From NCBI GenBank assembly GCA_008729055.1, contig SDUX01000007.1, positions 6,767,240-6,831,239 of the forward strand: 64,000 nt of DNA. The letters run 5' to 3'. The stretch is from Pyropia haitanensis (lineage: Eukaryota > Rhodophyta > Bangiophyceae > Bangiales > Bangiaceae). The position numbers and the translations under genes are program-made. Positions 21,262 to 32,646 of the stretch are shown piece after piece (positions within the stretch are counted from its first letter, which is position 1; each line of letters starts with the position of its first letter). Under the pieces are notes generated by a model. It had not been told where the DNA came from. It did no database searches and saw nothing but the letters and a program-made list of their open reading frames with translations.

Positions 21262-23732
21262 TCACGCCGTTTTGGGTAGGGCCGCCACCGCCACCGCCGC
21301 CGCCGCCCCCCCCCACCCCCCCCCCCCCGCCCCACCCCCCGTTGTCGCCGTCGTCGTCCCCCAACCCGCCGCGTCCACCTCTGCCCGCGTCGCCGCGGCG
21401 CCCGCGTCAGCCGCGCCCGCGTCCATGCGGCCGACCACCTCGGCCGCGTCGGCGGCGCCCGCCGCAAAGATGCCGTCGAGGGCGGCCCACTCGTGGTCGC
21501 TGAGCGACGACGGGAACCCGTCGGCGGCGACGTGGGAGGTGACCACCCCAAAGGACCGCGACGCGGCCATCGCCGCCGCCTGCTTGGCCGCCGCCCCGGT
21601 GCCACGGTTGGCGAGCACATCATCGTACGCGTCGTTGGTCGCGTCAATGGTCTCGGGGTCCACGGGGGGGGGGGAGGCGGGAGCGGGGGGGGCGGCGACT
21701 GCCGCCGCGGGGTGCCGCAGGGGCGGCGGCGGCGGCGGCGGTGGCGGTGGCGCCGCGCCGGCACCACTGTCGTCGGCGTCGACGCTATCGTTCAACATGT
21801 CCCCCGCGCTGCCCGACAGCACCGCCGGCGGGCGCTTGAAGTAGACGGGCACCCGCTCCCCCGACGGCAGCACCTGCCACAGCAGGGGGGTGCCAGCGGC
21901 AATGGCCGCCGCCGCCGCCGCGTCGGCCGACGCCGTGTCGACCGGCGCGGGCGGCCGCCCCCCGCCGCCCGCGGCCGGGGCGCTGACGGCGGCGCCGTCC
22001 GCGGCGGCACCGCGCGACGGCAGGGGTACCGCCGGTGGGGGGGGGCCACCCGCCACCACCGGCGAGGCCGCCCCCCAGCGCGGGGCACCACCGGCGGCGG
22101 CGGGCGGCGGCGGCGGCGGCGCGGTGGCCGCAGCCGCCGCGGCGGCCGCCGGCCGGGCGGCGGGCGGCGGCCGCCCCCCCCCCCGCGCCCGCTCCCCCCC
22201 CGTGAAGCGGTCCAGCCCAAACGCCGGGAGCACGGCGTCGAGCCCCCGCACGCGCCCCCCCCCGCCAGCCGGTCGGCGAGCACCGCGGCGGTGATGGGCG
22301 CCAGCAGCATCCCATTCCGGCCGTGCCCCGTCGCGACGCTAACGTTGGCATACCCCCCCGCACCCAGGATGGGGAGCCCGTCGGGCGTGCCCGGCCGCAA
22401 GCCCGCCCACACCTCCCCTAGCTGCCACGTCGCAAGGCCCGGCACGAGCGCCACCGCGGCGGCGAGCAGCCCCGCCATCCCCCCGGCGGTGACGGAGGTG
22501 TCAAAACCCGCGGCGGGCTCGACGGTGGCGCCGACCACCAGCCGCCGCCCCCCGTCCTTGGGCACAATGTAGATGCCGTCGCCAAAGAGGACCGCCCGCG
22601 GCGCGGGCGGCGCGCCCGGCACGGCGGGCGGCGGCGTCAGCGACAGCATCTGCCCCTTGATCGGGTGCACCGGCAGCGCCGGGAGGAGGTCCCGCGACCA
22701 CGCGCCGCCCGCAACGACGTAGTGGCCCGCCGTCAGCGTGCCGAGGCCCGCCGTCACCACCGCCGCGAGCGCCCCCCCCGCCGGCTCCACCACCGCCCGC
22801 GTCACGCGGGCGGCGGCGCCGCGGAGGACCGCCACCCCCGCCGCCTCGGCGGCGGCCTCGAGCGCCCCGAGCAGCGCGCGGCTGTCCACCTGCGCGTCCA
22901 CCGCCGACGCCCAGCCACCAAGGACGCCCGCGCCGGCGAGCGCCGGCTCCGCCGCCACCACCGCGGCCGCGTCGAGCCACGCCTGCGGGCGGAGGCCGCC
23001 GGCCGCCTCGGCAGGCGGCACCCACCGGTCGACCGCGTCGCCGGCAGCGGCGACGGGCGCGAGGAAGTGGCCGTCGGCGCGGTAGCCCACGTCTGGGACG
23101 CCCGCCGCGGCCGCGACGCCCGCCACCCAGTCGGGGTAGAGGCGGAGGGAGGCGGCGGCGAGGTCCCGCAGCGGGCCGGGGGGGAGCCGCTCCGACTGGG
23201 GGGCGAGCATGCCGGCCGACGCGGCCGCCGCCGACGCCGCCGCGGAGGGCGACAGCACCGTCACCGCCGCGCCCGACCGGGCCAGCTCCAGCGCCGTCGC
23301 CAGCCCAATGACGCCGCCGCCCAGCACAAGGACGTCTGGGGGGGGAGATGCGGGCGACACCAGTCTAGCCGTGGGGGTGGACGCAACGGTGGGCATGGGG
23401 GTAGCGCCCCACGCGGCGCCAGGGGTGGTGGCGTCGGGGGCGGTCGCGGCATCACGGCCACCGCCTGCTGCCGGCCATCCACCACCTCCGCGGGGCGACG
23501 GCGCGGCGTAGGGGACGGGCCGCCCCCACAGTCGCCGCCTGCTGGCGGCGGGCACGACGGGCGACCCGCCGCCGCCGCCGCCGCCGCCGGCACCCGTGCC
23601 TCCCGCCACGCGCCGACGCACGCGGCCGACCAGCGGCACCGCTGGCGCGGCGGGGGAAAACGCGGCCAGCCCTGACGCGGGGGAGGTGGCCGCCGCCGCC
23701 GCCGCCGGCGCGGCCGCGGCGAACAGGTCCAT
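21262..23732 (-). CDS. FAD-dependent glycine oxidase (ThiO-like) with long C-terminal extension, one frame break
   Basis: The ATG at 23732 (MDLFAAAAPA) starts a roughly 130-residue Ala/Gly-rich, transit-like leader. Then comes the DAO/ThiO fold: the dinucleotide motif DVLVLGGGVIGLATALELAR, SAGMLAPQSE, GLRPQAWLDAA, HYVVAGGAWSRDLLPALPVH, IKGQMLSLTPPP, YIVPKDGGRRLVVGATVEPA, VWAGLRPGTPDGLPILG and GRNGMLLAPITAAVLADRLA. The typical closing motif, here LLPAFGLDRF, lies in the next frame past a C9 run (22255-22263), so the break is probably an indel. ThiO oxidises glycine to the imine used for the thiazole of thiamin. About 310 residues of unrecognised sequence follow, including PLLWQVLPSGERVPVYFKR and ETIDATNDAYDDVLANRG. 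No ThiG domain is seen. Confidence 0.8.
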
Positions 23733-24566
23733 CGCTCCGGGGGCGGGCGCGGGCGCGGGGAAGGAGGTGACGGAGAGGGTTGCAAGAAAACGGGACCGGA
23801 GTGGCGGGGGCGCAAGGGAAGTACCGCTGGCCGTCAGCGGGGAAGGGGGAGCGGAGGGGGACGCGCGCCGGACGCGCGCACACACCCAGCACCACGACGC
23901 GCGGTCACGACCGCGGGCAGCGTCGCGGTAAAGACGGCGGGGACCCGGCTGGCACGACGACCGCCGTCACGACCGCGGCGGTGCTGTGGGGTCCATATCG
24001 CCACGTGGCGCTGGGGGCGGGCCCGCCGCGGCACCCGATCTCAGGTGCGATGGAGCCTGCCACGTGGTCGGGGACCGCCTCCCCCGCCGGGAATGCCAAA
24101 GTGGAGCCCCCGTCGATCAAGTATGGAAAGGGGGGGACCCGCCCGCGCAGGCAATTCCTGCGGCCCTGGAGGTAACCTGGCTGCCGCAACGCTGCGGCGC
24201 CCAAACGACGGCGCGTTTTGGCGCCCCCGACCACGGGAGCCACACCGCGTTGGCCCCGGCCAAGCGCCGCGCCGGCCGTTTCTTCTTGGTCGCGTCCGCG
24301 GAGCATCACGCGGCTCGGGCGTACGCTCAAGGCGTTGTCGCCGCCCTCCATCCACTCGCTCAAGCGGCTGGTGCCGTCCGCTTGCCTCCAGTGCGCACCC
24401 TTTGGGCGTGGCTCTGACCTGCCGGCCCCGCTCACCCGCGTGACCCCGCCCCCCCCCTGCCGTTGCTCGTGCACCTTTGTCATCCCCGCTACCGCCCTTC
24501 CAGCATTGCTTTTGCCCCCCCAACACTCCCCCCTCACCCCTCCCCCCCCCGCCCCCCGCCGCCACC
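23733..24566. promoter_or_regulatory. Divergent promoter region, ThiO-like and SRAP genes
   Basis: 834 bp between outward-facing starts. The right end (24440-24566) is strongly C/T-rich before CACCATGTG. The left end carries a moderately pyrimidine-rich leader on the minus strand (23735-23790). No further element was recognised. Confidence 0.45.
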
Positions 24567-26851
24567 ATGTGCGGCCGCTTTGCTTGCCGTTACCACCACG
24601 GCCCGCTGGCAGCCGCCCTCGGCGTCGGCGGCGGCGGCGGCCGGCCGCCGCACCCCCCCCCGCACCCGCCGTCGGCCGACTGCCGGCCCACGACGGTGCG
24701 GTCGGTGCTGGTCGCGGCGGCGGGTACCGACACGGGCCGCGCCCTCCTCGACGGCGCCGTCGCGGCGGCCACCACCGCCGCCGCCGCCGTCTCTGCCACG
24801 GCGGCGGACGACGCCGCTGGCCACGGCTTCCGCCCCGCGTCGTCCGTGGCGCCCACCCCCGCCCCCGCCCCCGCCCCCGCCCGTCGGCCACGCGTCGAGT
24901 GGGAGCTAGTGCCCGCTCGCTGGGGCCTCCTCCGCAAGGACGGCGCCGGCGACGCGACGGGCCGGCTGCTGTTCAACGCGCGGTCCGAGGACGCGGCGAC
25001 GCGGCGGACGTGGGCGCCGCTCCTCCGGTCGGGCCGCCGCTGCGCGGTGCCCGTCGAGTGGTGGTACGAGTGGTACCACCTGCCGGGGGGCGGAGGGGGG
25101 GGGGGGGGGGGGGGCGCCCTGTCCCGTACGCCATTCACGTGCATGCGGCGGGGCCGCGGGGGGACGGCGCCGGCGGGCTGGCGCCGCCGCGGCCTGCAGG
25201 CGGCGCCGGCAAGGCCGAGCTGTCGGTGCGGCAGGCGGAGCCGTCCGTGGACGCGCGTGGCCGGGTGGCTGTTAAGGACGAACGGCGGGACGTCAAGACC
25301 GAGCTGCCGGATGGCAAGACCGAGCGGTCGACCGCCGCGGACGAGCCACCGGCCGCGACGGCAGAGCCGGTGGCCGCCAAGGTCGAGCCACCGTCTGTCG
25401 TGGCCGAGTCGCCAGTCGCACAGACCAAGCCGCCTGCCGACGCGGCCGACTCGCCAGCCGCCCAGGCCGAGCCGCCAGCCGACGCGGTCGACTCTCCCCG
25501 CGACACGAAGCAGCCCGCCGTGAAGGGCGCTCGCCCGCCCGTGGCGGCCGATGACGGGCGGTCCCCTCCCGCCCCCCCCTCCTTGACCTACCTCGCCGGC
25601 CTGTACGACATAACCGACGCGGGCGTCTACTCGTTTGTGCTCCTCACCACCGCCGCGACGGCCACCACGTGGCTCCACCCCCGCTCCCCCGTGGTGCTCC
25701 CGTCTGCCGCCGCGGTGGACGCGTGGCTGGACCCCGCCACCGCCCCCGACGCGGCCGCCGCCGCCGCGGCCGCCGCCTCGGCCGCGGTCGCGGGCGGCCT
25801 GTCGTGGACGCCCATGACGCCGTCGCTGGCGTCGCCGACGGGGGGGGCATCCACGTCGCAGCCGGTCATGGCCACGCTCGTCGCGGGCTGCCGGCCACTG
25901 TCGGCGTGGTTCGGGCGCGCCCCGGGGGGGCGCCGAGCGGCTGCGCCGGCCGTCCCTGGCGGCTCTGCGGGTGGCAATGGGCGACCCCGGGTGTCGCCGT
26001 CGCCGTCGTCGCCGCCACCGTCGTCATCGCCGCCGTTGCTGCCGCCGCCGTTGCCGCTGCTGTCGCCGGCCGCCCCACCGCGGACGTTACCGTCGGCCGC
26101 TGCTGCCCCCACCGATGCTGCTGCCTCCGCCGACGCTGCTGCCCCCACCGCTGCTGCTTCTCCCGCTGACGCCGCCGCCTCCACCAACGACCCCATCGAC
26201 GCGGCCGCCCCCACCGCCGCGGCCCCCGCGTCCGGCCCTCCCACTCCCACGCATCACCCCCAGACCCCCCCGCCCACCGCGCCACCGGCGTCGCCACCCC
26301 CTCCGTCTCTTTCCACGGCGTCGGCGGCCGCCGCCGTCGACGACGCTGCGCCGGGTGCCTCCCTCCCCCTCGGCAATTCCCCTGCCGCCTCTATCGATGG
26401 TGGTGACGGCGGCGGCGGCGGCGGTGGCGACGCGGCCATCACGGCGGCCGCCGGCGACGCGGCCACTGCAAGCACCGCAGCCGCGGCCGCCGCCGCCGAC
26501 GCGGCCACCGCGGCCGACGCGGCCACCGTCGCCTACGCGACCACTGCCGCCGACGCGGCGCTTGCCGCCACTCTCCAGCGGGAGGAGGATGCCGCCGCCG
26601 CCGCGTCGGCGGGCGACCGCCTCCGCGCACGCCACGGCCTGCCACCACGGCGGCGGGAGGTGGCAGCGGCGGCGGCGGCGGCGGCGGCGCCGTCGTCGTC
26701 GCTGTCGCCGGCCAAGCGGCGTGGCGGCGGCGGTGCCGCCGCTGCCGCCGTCGGGTCCCCCGCCAAGCGGCCGCGGCGCGGCGGTGGGAGGGCCACCACC
26801 CCGGCTGGCAGCCAGCGGCGGCTGGACACGTTTTTTGCGCGCGCACCGTGA
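24567..26851 (+). CDS. SRAP/HMCES-like abasic-site shield protein with PIP box, one frame break
   Basis: The ATG at 24567 gives MCGRFACRY; Cys2 is the catalytic/crosslinking Cys after Met removal. The SRAP domain continues with WELVPARWGLL, LLFNARSED (conserved Asn) and RCAVPVEWWYEWYH (conserved Glu). After the G20 run 25095-25114 the frame changes, to VPYAIHVHA. A roughly 130-residue K/E/P-rich insert with EPP-type repeats precedes LTYLAGLYD, YSFVLLTTAATATTWLHPRS (catalytic His) and PVVLP. The C-terminal half is Ala/Pro/Ser low complexity with a basic patch (KRPRRGG), and the last residues contain QRRLDTFF at 26813-26836, a canonical PCNA-interacting box. Human HMCES is about 354 residues; this is about 760. 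It should form DNA-protein crosslinks at abasic sites at replication forks. Confidence 0.88.
26813..26836 (+). other. PIP box (PCNA-interacting motif) in the SRAP protein
   Basis: The eight codons read Q-R-R-L-D-T-F-F and match Qxx[LIM]xx[FY][FY] exactly, four residues before the end of the protein and after a basic/Gly segment. A terminal PIP box is also reported for animal HMCES. Confidence 0.85.
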
Positions 26852-27596
26852 GAAGCGGGGTGGGGCGTGGGGGCGACGGGTTGGGTGGTGTGGCGTTTGG
26901 GGGAAAGCGTCCAGGGGGGGCATCGGGTAGGTGCCGTGCGAGCTGGGCTGGCAGGCGCACCGGAATGGCCAGGGGCCTGCGTTGTGTCTGCACCGTCCAC
27001 AACCAGAGAAAGAGACGTGATGAAAGAGATGTAACAGTGGCACATCGGCAGCGTCTGCGCGAGTTTAGCTGTCCGTCACGACGCCAGCGATACGGTGGAG
27101 GGCGGAGGATGGGAGGCGCGCGGCACATTTCCTTCGCTGGCAGGCGCTCCCACGCCGGTGGGCAACCTCCCCGCGGGGTCGTTCCCGTGTATGGACCGTC
27201 CGCCGAGCCGGAGGTGGTGACACCGTCGGCGGCCGCCGCGGCAGTGTGGTCACCGCGCGGGGCGCGTGCGCACAGGCACGCGCGCTGTCGGGCGCGGCCA
27301 TGGCGCTGCCGCACACCCTCCGCTGGGCGCCTGCCTGGGGGGGGCGCGCCACAGGCAGCGCTCCCGGCGCCACACGCCGCGGGGCACGACGCCGCGGCTG
27401 CAGCAGCGGCGGACCGCGGCCGCCTCCTCTCCAAGGCCGCCACCAGTCGCGCGGTAGTCGTGGCGGCGGCCGCGGAAACAGCAACCGCAGTGGAAGGGGA
27501 CAGTCGCGCGTCGCGTCGTGCTGCAGCAGCTGCCCTGCCGCTTCCCGCCCGCCTCCCCTTCCTCTCGGGTGCCGCCCCGCTCGCCTCCCGGGTGGC
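26852..27596. other. Convergent intergenic region
   Basis: This lies between the SRAP (+) and metallopeptidase (-) 3' ends. The stretch 26970-27080 is less GC-rich. ORFs are shadows without motifs. Confidence 0.5.
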
Positions 27597-29591
27597 TCAA
27601 TAGTCCCACGACGCCATATTCCCCGCTGTGTCAATCGCCGCCACGCTCAGCCGGTCGCCCGCCTTAGCGCCCAGCCGCGACCGCAGCGCGGCGGGCGGTG
27701 GTAGCAGCACGGCTGCGGGGGGTGGTGCGGCGCCCCCCCCCCCTCCAGCCTCCCCCTCCCCCCCCGCATCGTCCGGGTCGGCCGTCCACTCCTCGTGCCC
27801 CGCGTTGTCCCCATTGACATAGTAGCCAATGTGGCCGAGGCCCGCCTCGCCGCCACGCCCACCACGCCTACCACACCCACTGTCACGGCCGACGCGGATG
27901 GTGAGGCGGCCGTCGGGGGCGGCGGTGAAGAGCGGACCACGGCCCGCGGGGGCGTTGCCGCTGCCGGCCGCCGGTAGCACCACCACCGCCCCGTCGCTGC
28001 CAGAGGCGGGTGCTGCCGACGCTGCCGCCGCGGCCGCAGAGGAGGATGGGTTGAGGATGCCGCCAATCGCGCGGGACAGGTCATCGAGGGTGATCGGCGG
28101 GGGCGTCGGCACCGCCACAGCGCGGGTGCGGTGGGCAGGCATTGGCACCGCGGGAGTGGCGTCGTACAAGCGCCGCTGCGCGCGGAGGGCGCGGTCGAGC
28201 AGCCCGCCGCTGCCGCCTCCACTCTCCGTGGCGGCAGCGTGCGCGGTGGTGGCGGCGGGACGCCCCCCCTCCCCCCCCTGCGCGCTTCCTCCCGGCGGTG
28301 GCCGCCGCCCCACCCCCGCCATCCATGGGTGCCACCGCAAGCGCACCGCGCAGCCGCGGTCCCAAAACGGCTCGTCCGACGCGCCCCGCAGCGGTCGCCC
28401 ACCCTCAGTAACCGCCACGAGCCGGTTGAGGTGGTCAAACCCCCGCGCCATGATCCCCCCCCCGCGGTCCGCCGCGACGGACAGGCACGGGTGCGGCAGG
28501 CTGAGGCAGTGGCCGAGCTCGTGGAGCGCCGCGCCAATGGTCGTTGCGGCGAGCGCCCACACCCGCCCGCGACCGCCATCGTCGAGGCAGGCCGCGCCGT
28601 CGACGGGGCGGGCGTCGGTAAAGGTGGTCCCCACCGCCGCGGCGGTTGCGGGCCACGACCACACCGCGCTGCCGCCAAAGAGGCCCAGCCGGCCGCCGCC
28701 GAGGGCGGTGTGTGCGCGCGCCTGCCGGGCGGCTGCGTCCCACGACGTGAAGCTCATGACCGCGACATCGATGTAGTCGTCGCGGCGGGCGCACCCGTCG
28801 GCCGCCGCGTAGACGGTCGACCACAGCTCGTGGCCGCCCGTGCGGTGGGCGGCGGCGGTGGACAGGCCGGCGAGCGTCAGGTGGGTGACGCCCTCGGCGA
28901 GCCGGAACGTCCGCCGGCCGAGGCCGTGTCGCGCCATCATCTCGGCAGTCGCCGCCTGCATCAGCCGCCCCGCGGTGCGGAGGCGGGCCGCCCCGTCCGC
29001 CGCGCCGTGCGGCACGTCCCACCCGGCGTGCGGCGCGGGGGGCACCTCAAACGAACCATCCCCGTCGGCCGTCGACAGCCACACCAGGCGCACCGACTTG
29101 GTGCCGGGCGCGCCTGCCCCGTCCGCGGCGGCGTCATACGTGAGCGTCAGCGTTGTGGCGCCGCCGTCGTCGTTCCGGCCGCCGCCTCCGCCGCCGCCGC
29201 CGCTGCCGCCACCGGCGCACGCGACCCCCCCCTCCCCACCCGCGGCGGGTGGCAGCGACAGCGTCAGCCGGTTGGCCCCCGCCGCGAGGTCCACCGCCCC
29301 CTTCCACACACCCCCCACGGCGGGAAACGTGGCGGCGGGGGCGTCCCCGACGGCGACGCACACCGCCGCCGCTGACGGCGGGGCGGTGCCGTCGAGGAGG
29401 CACAGCGAGTACGGGAGCACCTCCCCGTCGACAAGGTTCCTCAGCCGCACCACACCGCTGCCGCCGCTAGTAGCGGAGGGGGCGGGCGCCGCCGCCACCG
29501 CCGCCGTAGCGGTCGGCGGCGACCCGCCGCTGAGCACATCCGATAGCGCCACCGACTCGACCGCGTCTCGCAGCCGCCGTAGTCGCTCCAT
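27597..29591 (-). CDS. YIL108W-type putative zinc metallopeptidase (Metallopep family)
   Basis: An intact 664-residue frame without introns. The ATG at 29591 (MERLRRLRDAVES) is the first true ATG; the open frame upstream has only a GTG. The zinc site is HELGHCLSLPH (His357, Glu358, His361 and His367), a metzincin-like HExxHxxxxxH, followed by GGGIMARGFDHLNRL, which supplies the Met-turn and is diagnostic of the fungal/plant YIL108W family. N-terminal beta-rich sequence (GVVRLRNLVDGEVLPYSLCL) and LFGGSAVWSWP fit that family. The C-terminus (LGHIGYYVNGDNAGHEEW and LSVAAIDTAGNMASWDY) looks like a beta domain. The substrate is unknown. No signal peptide with this start, so probably cytosolic. Confidence 0.85.
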   Translation of the reverse strand: MERLRRLRDAVESVALSDVLSGGSPPTATAAVAAAPAPSATSGGSGVVRLRNLVDGEVLPYSLCLLDGTAPPSAAAVCVAVGDAPAATFPAVGGVWKGAVDLAAGANRLTLSLPPAAGGEGGVACAGGGSGGGGGGGGRNDDGGATTLTLTYDAAADGAGAPGTKSVRLVWLSTADGDGSFEVPPAPHAGWDVPHGAADGAARLRTAGRLMQAATAEMMARHGLGRRTFRLAEGVTHLTLAGLSTAAAHRTGGHELWSTVYAAADGCARRDDYIDVAVMSFTSWDAAARQARAHTALGGGRLGLFGGSAVWSWPATAAAVGTTFTDARPVDGAACLDDGGRGRVWALAATTIGAALHELGHCLSLPHPCLSVAADRGGGIMARGFDHLNRLVAVTEGGRPLRGASDEPFWDRGCAVRLRWHPWMAGVGRRPPPGGSAQGGEGGRPAATTAHAAATESGGGSGGLLDRALRAQRRLYDATPAVPMPAHRTRAVAVPTPPPITLDDLSRAIGGILNPSSSAAAAAASAAPASGSDGAVVVLPAAGSGNAPAGRGPLFTAAPDGRLTIRVGRDSGCGRRGGRGGEAGLGHIGYYVNGDNAGHEEWTADPDDAGGEGEAGGGGGAAPPPAAVLLPPPAALRSRLGAKAGDRLSVAAIDTAGNMASWDY

Positions 29592-30900
29592 GGGCAGGGG
29601 GAGGCCAGGATCGATCGGAGAACGGAACGCCCGGGGGGGAGGGGAGAGGGGGGGCACGCCAAGATGGCGCGTCAGGCACGATGGAAGAGCGATTGGGGGG
29701 GGGAGGGGGACTCTGGGGATGGGACGGGAACCACTCACGACAATGGCAGCCACCGTCGCGCAAGCAAAAAGGGTCGCCTGAAGTGTCGCCGTCACGGCGA
29801 CGGAGGGAAAATGCGCCCATACGCCCGGGGACGGCCACTGGCAGCATCAGCGGGAGGGCGCGCGCCCCACCCCCTCCGATACGGGGAGAGCGCGCTCGGC
29901 GAACAGTCCTGGGACCGGCCCGCGGCCCCAACCGGTGGACCTGCGCTGCCGGCCAGCTCATGATGAGTCGGCGGCGGTGCCGCCTTCGCTGCTGATGAGA
30001 CGGCGGAGGTGCCGCCTTCGCTGCTGACACGATCTATCCAGATGGGGCAGCCTGAGACCCGCCTCCTGGGCTTGATGCAGTGGGAGGATAAGGCGTGCCC
30101 GATCCCCTAATCAGCTGTCTCTAATCCCCTAATGCGGACCTTTCTCCTCAGGATGAACTGAAGTACATTCCCACTGAAAGAGTGTGTCGATTGACGTGCC
30201 CGGCGAGTTGCATTACCCGGTACTGACTGTTTGATGTGACCAAAACTGTGTATTGTCCATTATCAACGATTTTCAGTGTAGTTGTCTACTGTTGACATGC
30301 TATATTTTAGTTGTGGAGGGGTGGGAGCCCTGCGCCCGAGAAGCATCACAAACCCCACCACAGCTCGCGGATCTTCCTGGAGCACACATCCACTGGGATC
30401 TCTCGAGCTCCGACCCCGCGCTCCGCCCCCCCACCGGCAATCGGGGATGCACCCCCCCCTGCTTGGACCACCACCCCGCACCTCTTTGCAGAGAACCCTC
30501 TCCCAAGGCCGTTTCAATGGCGTGCCGCTGGCCACCAGGCCGGCCTCTCCTGCGCGCCCACCCAGCCTGGCGAGCGCCTTTGCCACCCCACGCCCCGCCG
30601 GCAGCCGGTCCGCGCGCGACAGGTGAACCGTTGCACCGCCACCGCCTGCACTCGCTCCGCGCGCGCGCATACAGTCCAGGGGCACGCCAGTGGGACCCTT
30701 TGCGGCGGCCGCGCATTGACGTCGTTGTTTGCCCCCCACCACCCATCGTCCCATCGCCACTGCGCCCGCCTATACCGGCCCGTGTCATACCCGCCGCCCG
30801 TTTCTTCCGCGTACGCTGCCGTTCCTTGTCTCTCTCCTCACCCCCCCCCCCCCTCTCCTTCCCCCTGCTTCCCTCTCTCTGCCCTCCCTCCCTACCCACC
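29592..30900. promoter_or_regulatory. Divergent intergenic region, metallopeptidase and Mpv17 genes
   Basis: The first part is GC-rich, with a 32-bp tandem duplication at 29962-30025. The stretch 30060-30330 is notably AT-richer, with repeated CCCCTAAT words at 30105-30140. The last 65 bases before 30901 are almost pure pyrimidine (CCTCTCCTTCCCCCTGCTTC), the Mpv17 leader. No gene was recognised. Confidence 0.45.
29962..30025. repeat. 32-bp tandem duplication
   Basis: Copies 29962-29993 and 29994-30025 share GATGAG...CGGCGG...GGTGCCGCCTTCGCTGCT and differ at two positions. Confidence 0.85.
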
Positions 30901-32646
30901 ATGGCGTTTGTGACGGGCATGCCCCTGCTGCGCCCCGGCGCGGCGCCGGCCGTCGGCGGCCTGCGCGGTCGCGCCTGCGGCGCCCGCGCGTCGGCCACCG
31001 CCGTCCGCGCGCCGGTGCGGATGGGCCTGCGGCTGCCGGGCGGGGGCGACGGCTTCCCGGGCTTTGGCAACCTCTTTGGCGGCGGCGGCGGCGGCGGCGG
31101 CGGCATGGGCGCGTCGGGGGGGGGGGCGGCGGCCTGGGGGGGGGAAAGTCGGGGGGGGGGCGCCGCGGCAAGGGGCCCGCGGGCGGCGCGTCGGGGGGTG
31201 GCGGTGCGTTTTACGGGCTTGCGAGGGAGGGTGGGAGGGTGGGAGGCTCGGGGGGGCGGCGCGGAGGTCTTCCTTGCTGGCCGATGCGCTGTGGGTGCTT
31301 GCGCAGTCTCCGCCTTGTGTGGATTGCGGGGGGGGGGGGGGGGGGGGTGGCAGTGGCGGAAGTGTGGCCTAGCGTGTGGGCATGCGCGAGAGTGGGAGTG
31401 GGGAGGGTGGGGCGGCAGCGTGGTGGCGATGGCCTTGGTCGTCGCTGATCGACGCCTAGGCCGTACCGCCGGCCGATCGTGCGTGCCGGCTGCCTGATGT
31501 TGCCGGGGACGCCGCGGTGCGATCATTCGCGGCGGCTGTCGTTGGCACTGTGGGGAGACCCGCGGCCACTGCCCGGTGGCCCGACGTAGGGATGAAGTGT
31601 GGCCGGCAAGAGGGAGCGGGGCTGGTGGGATCGCCCCAACCGCACTGATGTTTTGCTAACTCGTGCAGCATGACTGACTCCCACGCCTGTGCCCCCCCGC
31701 ACTGTCAATTTTCCCTTTTTGTGTTGACCTCTACACCCGTGTCCGTCTTGCTTCTGTGACCCCCTATGGTCCTCTTCCCCCTCTTCGATCTTTCCCCCCC
31801 CCTTCCTCCCTTCTGCAGCTAACCCTATCCAGCAGTTCCTGGTCACCTATGAGGGCTGGCTGGCGAAGAAGCCCATTCTGACAAAGGCGCTCACGTCGGC
31901 GGTCGGCTTTGCCATTGGCGACATCCTTGCGCAGAGTTTCCTCGGCGGCGACGCGGCGTTTGACTGGGCCCGCTTTGCGCGCGTAGCGTCGTTTGGCTTT
32001 ATCCTCCACGGCACGACGGGCCACGTGTGGTATGGCAAGCTGGACCAGCTGCTGCCCGGGACGGAGGCGTGGAAGGTGGCGGTCAAGGTGGCGGCGGACC
32101 AGGTGCTGTGGGCGCCCGTCTTTACCGCCATGTACTTTTCCTACCTGGGGCTCGCGGAGGGGCGCTCCCTGGACTACATCCAGGCCAAGATCCGAAACGA
32201 CACGATGGCGGGCGTGACCGCGTCGTGGAAGGTGTGGCCGATTGTGCACGCCGTGTCGTTCCGTTTTGTGCCCACGGAGCTGCGGATCCTGTACATCAAT
32301 AGCATCCAGGTGCGTTGGAGAGAGGTGCTCAGTGGGGGGCGGGGGGAGGTGCGGGGAGGGGGGTGGGGGGGGGGCGGGGGGGAGTTTGGCGTACCTGATG
32401 GAGTACCTTTCTGGCGATGGGGTGCGGTCGAGCGGTTGGGGTTGATTGGGATGCGGGGATCCATGGGCGTGTGTTTATTGTCCACTGACGTGTCCACCTG
32501 ACCGTTGTCCTCCGTGGATCTTTGGTTGCCTGGTGTTGGGGCTGCTCGCTCAATGCATTTGCCTGGTCGCGCTGGTCACCCACCTTTGCTCGTCTCAGAT
32601 CTTCTACAACATCTTCCTGTCGGTGCTTGGCAACAAGAGCGCGTAG
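30901..32646 (+). CDS. Mpv17/PMP22 family membrane protein, probably plastid-targeted
   Basis: Exons are 30901-31203, 31819-32309 and 32599-32646; donors are GTGCGT (31204 and 32310) and acceptors TTCTGCAG and CGTCTCAG. Exon 1 (MAFVTGMPLLRPGAAPAVGG) is a transit-type leader ending in Gly-rich sequence. Exon joining needs a one-base shift inside its G runs (about 31115-31163). Exons 2 and 3 carry the whole family domain: QFLVTYEGWLAKKPILTKAL, SAVGFAIGDILAQ, HGTTGHVWYGKLDQLLPG, DQVLWAPVFTAMYFSYLGL, ASWKVWPIVHAVSFRFVP and LRILYINSIQIFYNIFLSVL. Members are four-helix channel-like proteins of peroxisomes, mitochondria or plastids. The total is about 280 residues. Intron 1 is 615 bp and intron 2 is 289 bp. 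Confidence 0.9.

Noticed and set aside
29592..29795. Signal-peptide-like extension of the metallopeptidase (LQATLFACATVAAIVVSG)
   Set aside because: No ATG exists in this part of the frame, only GTG; the first ATG is at 29591.
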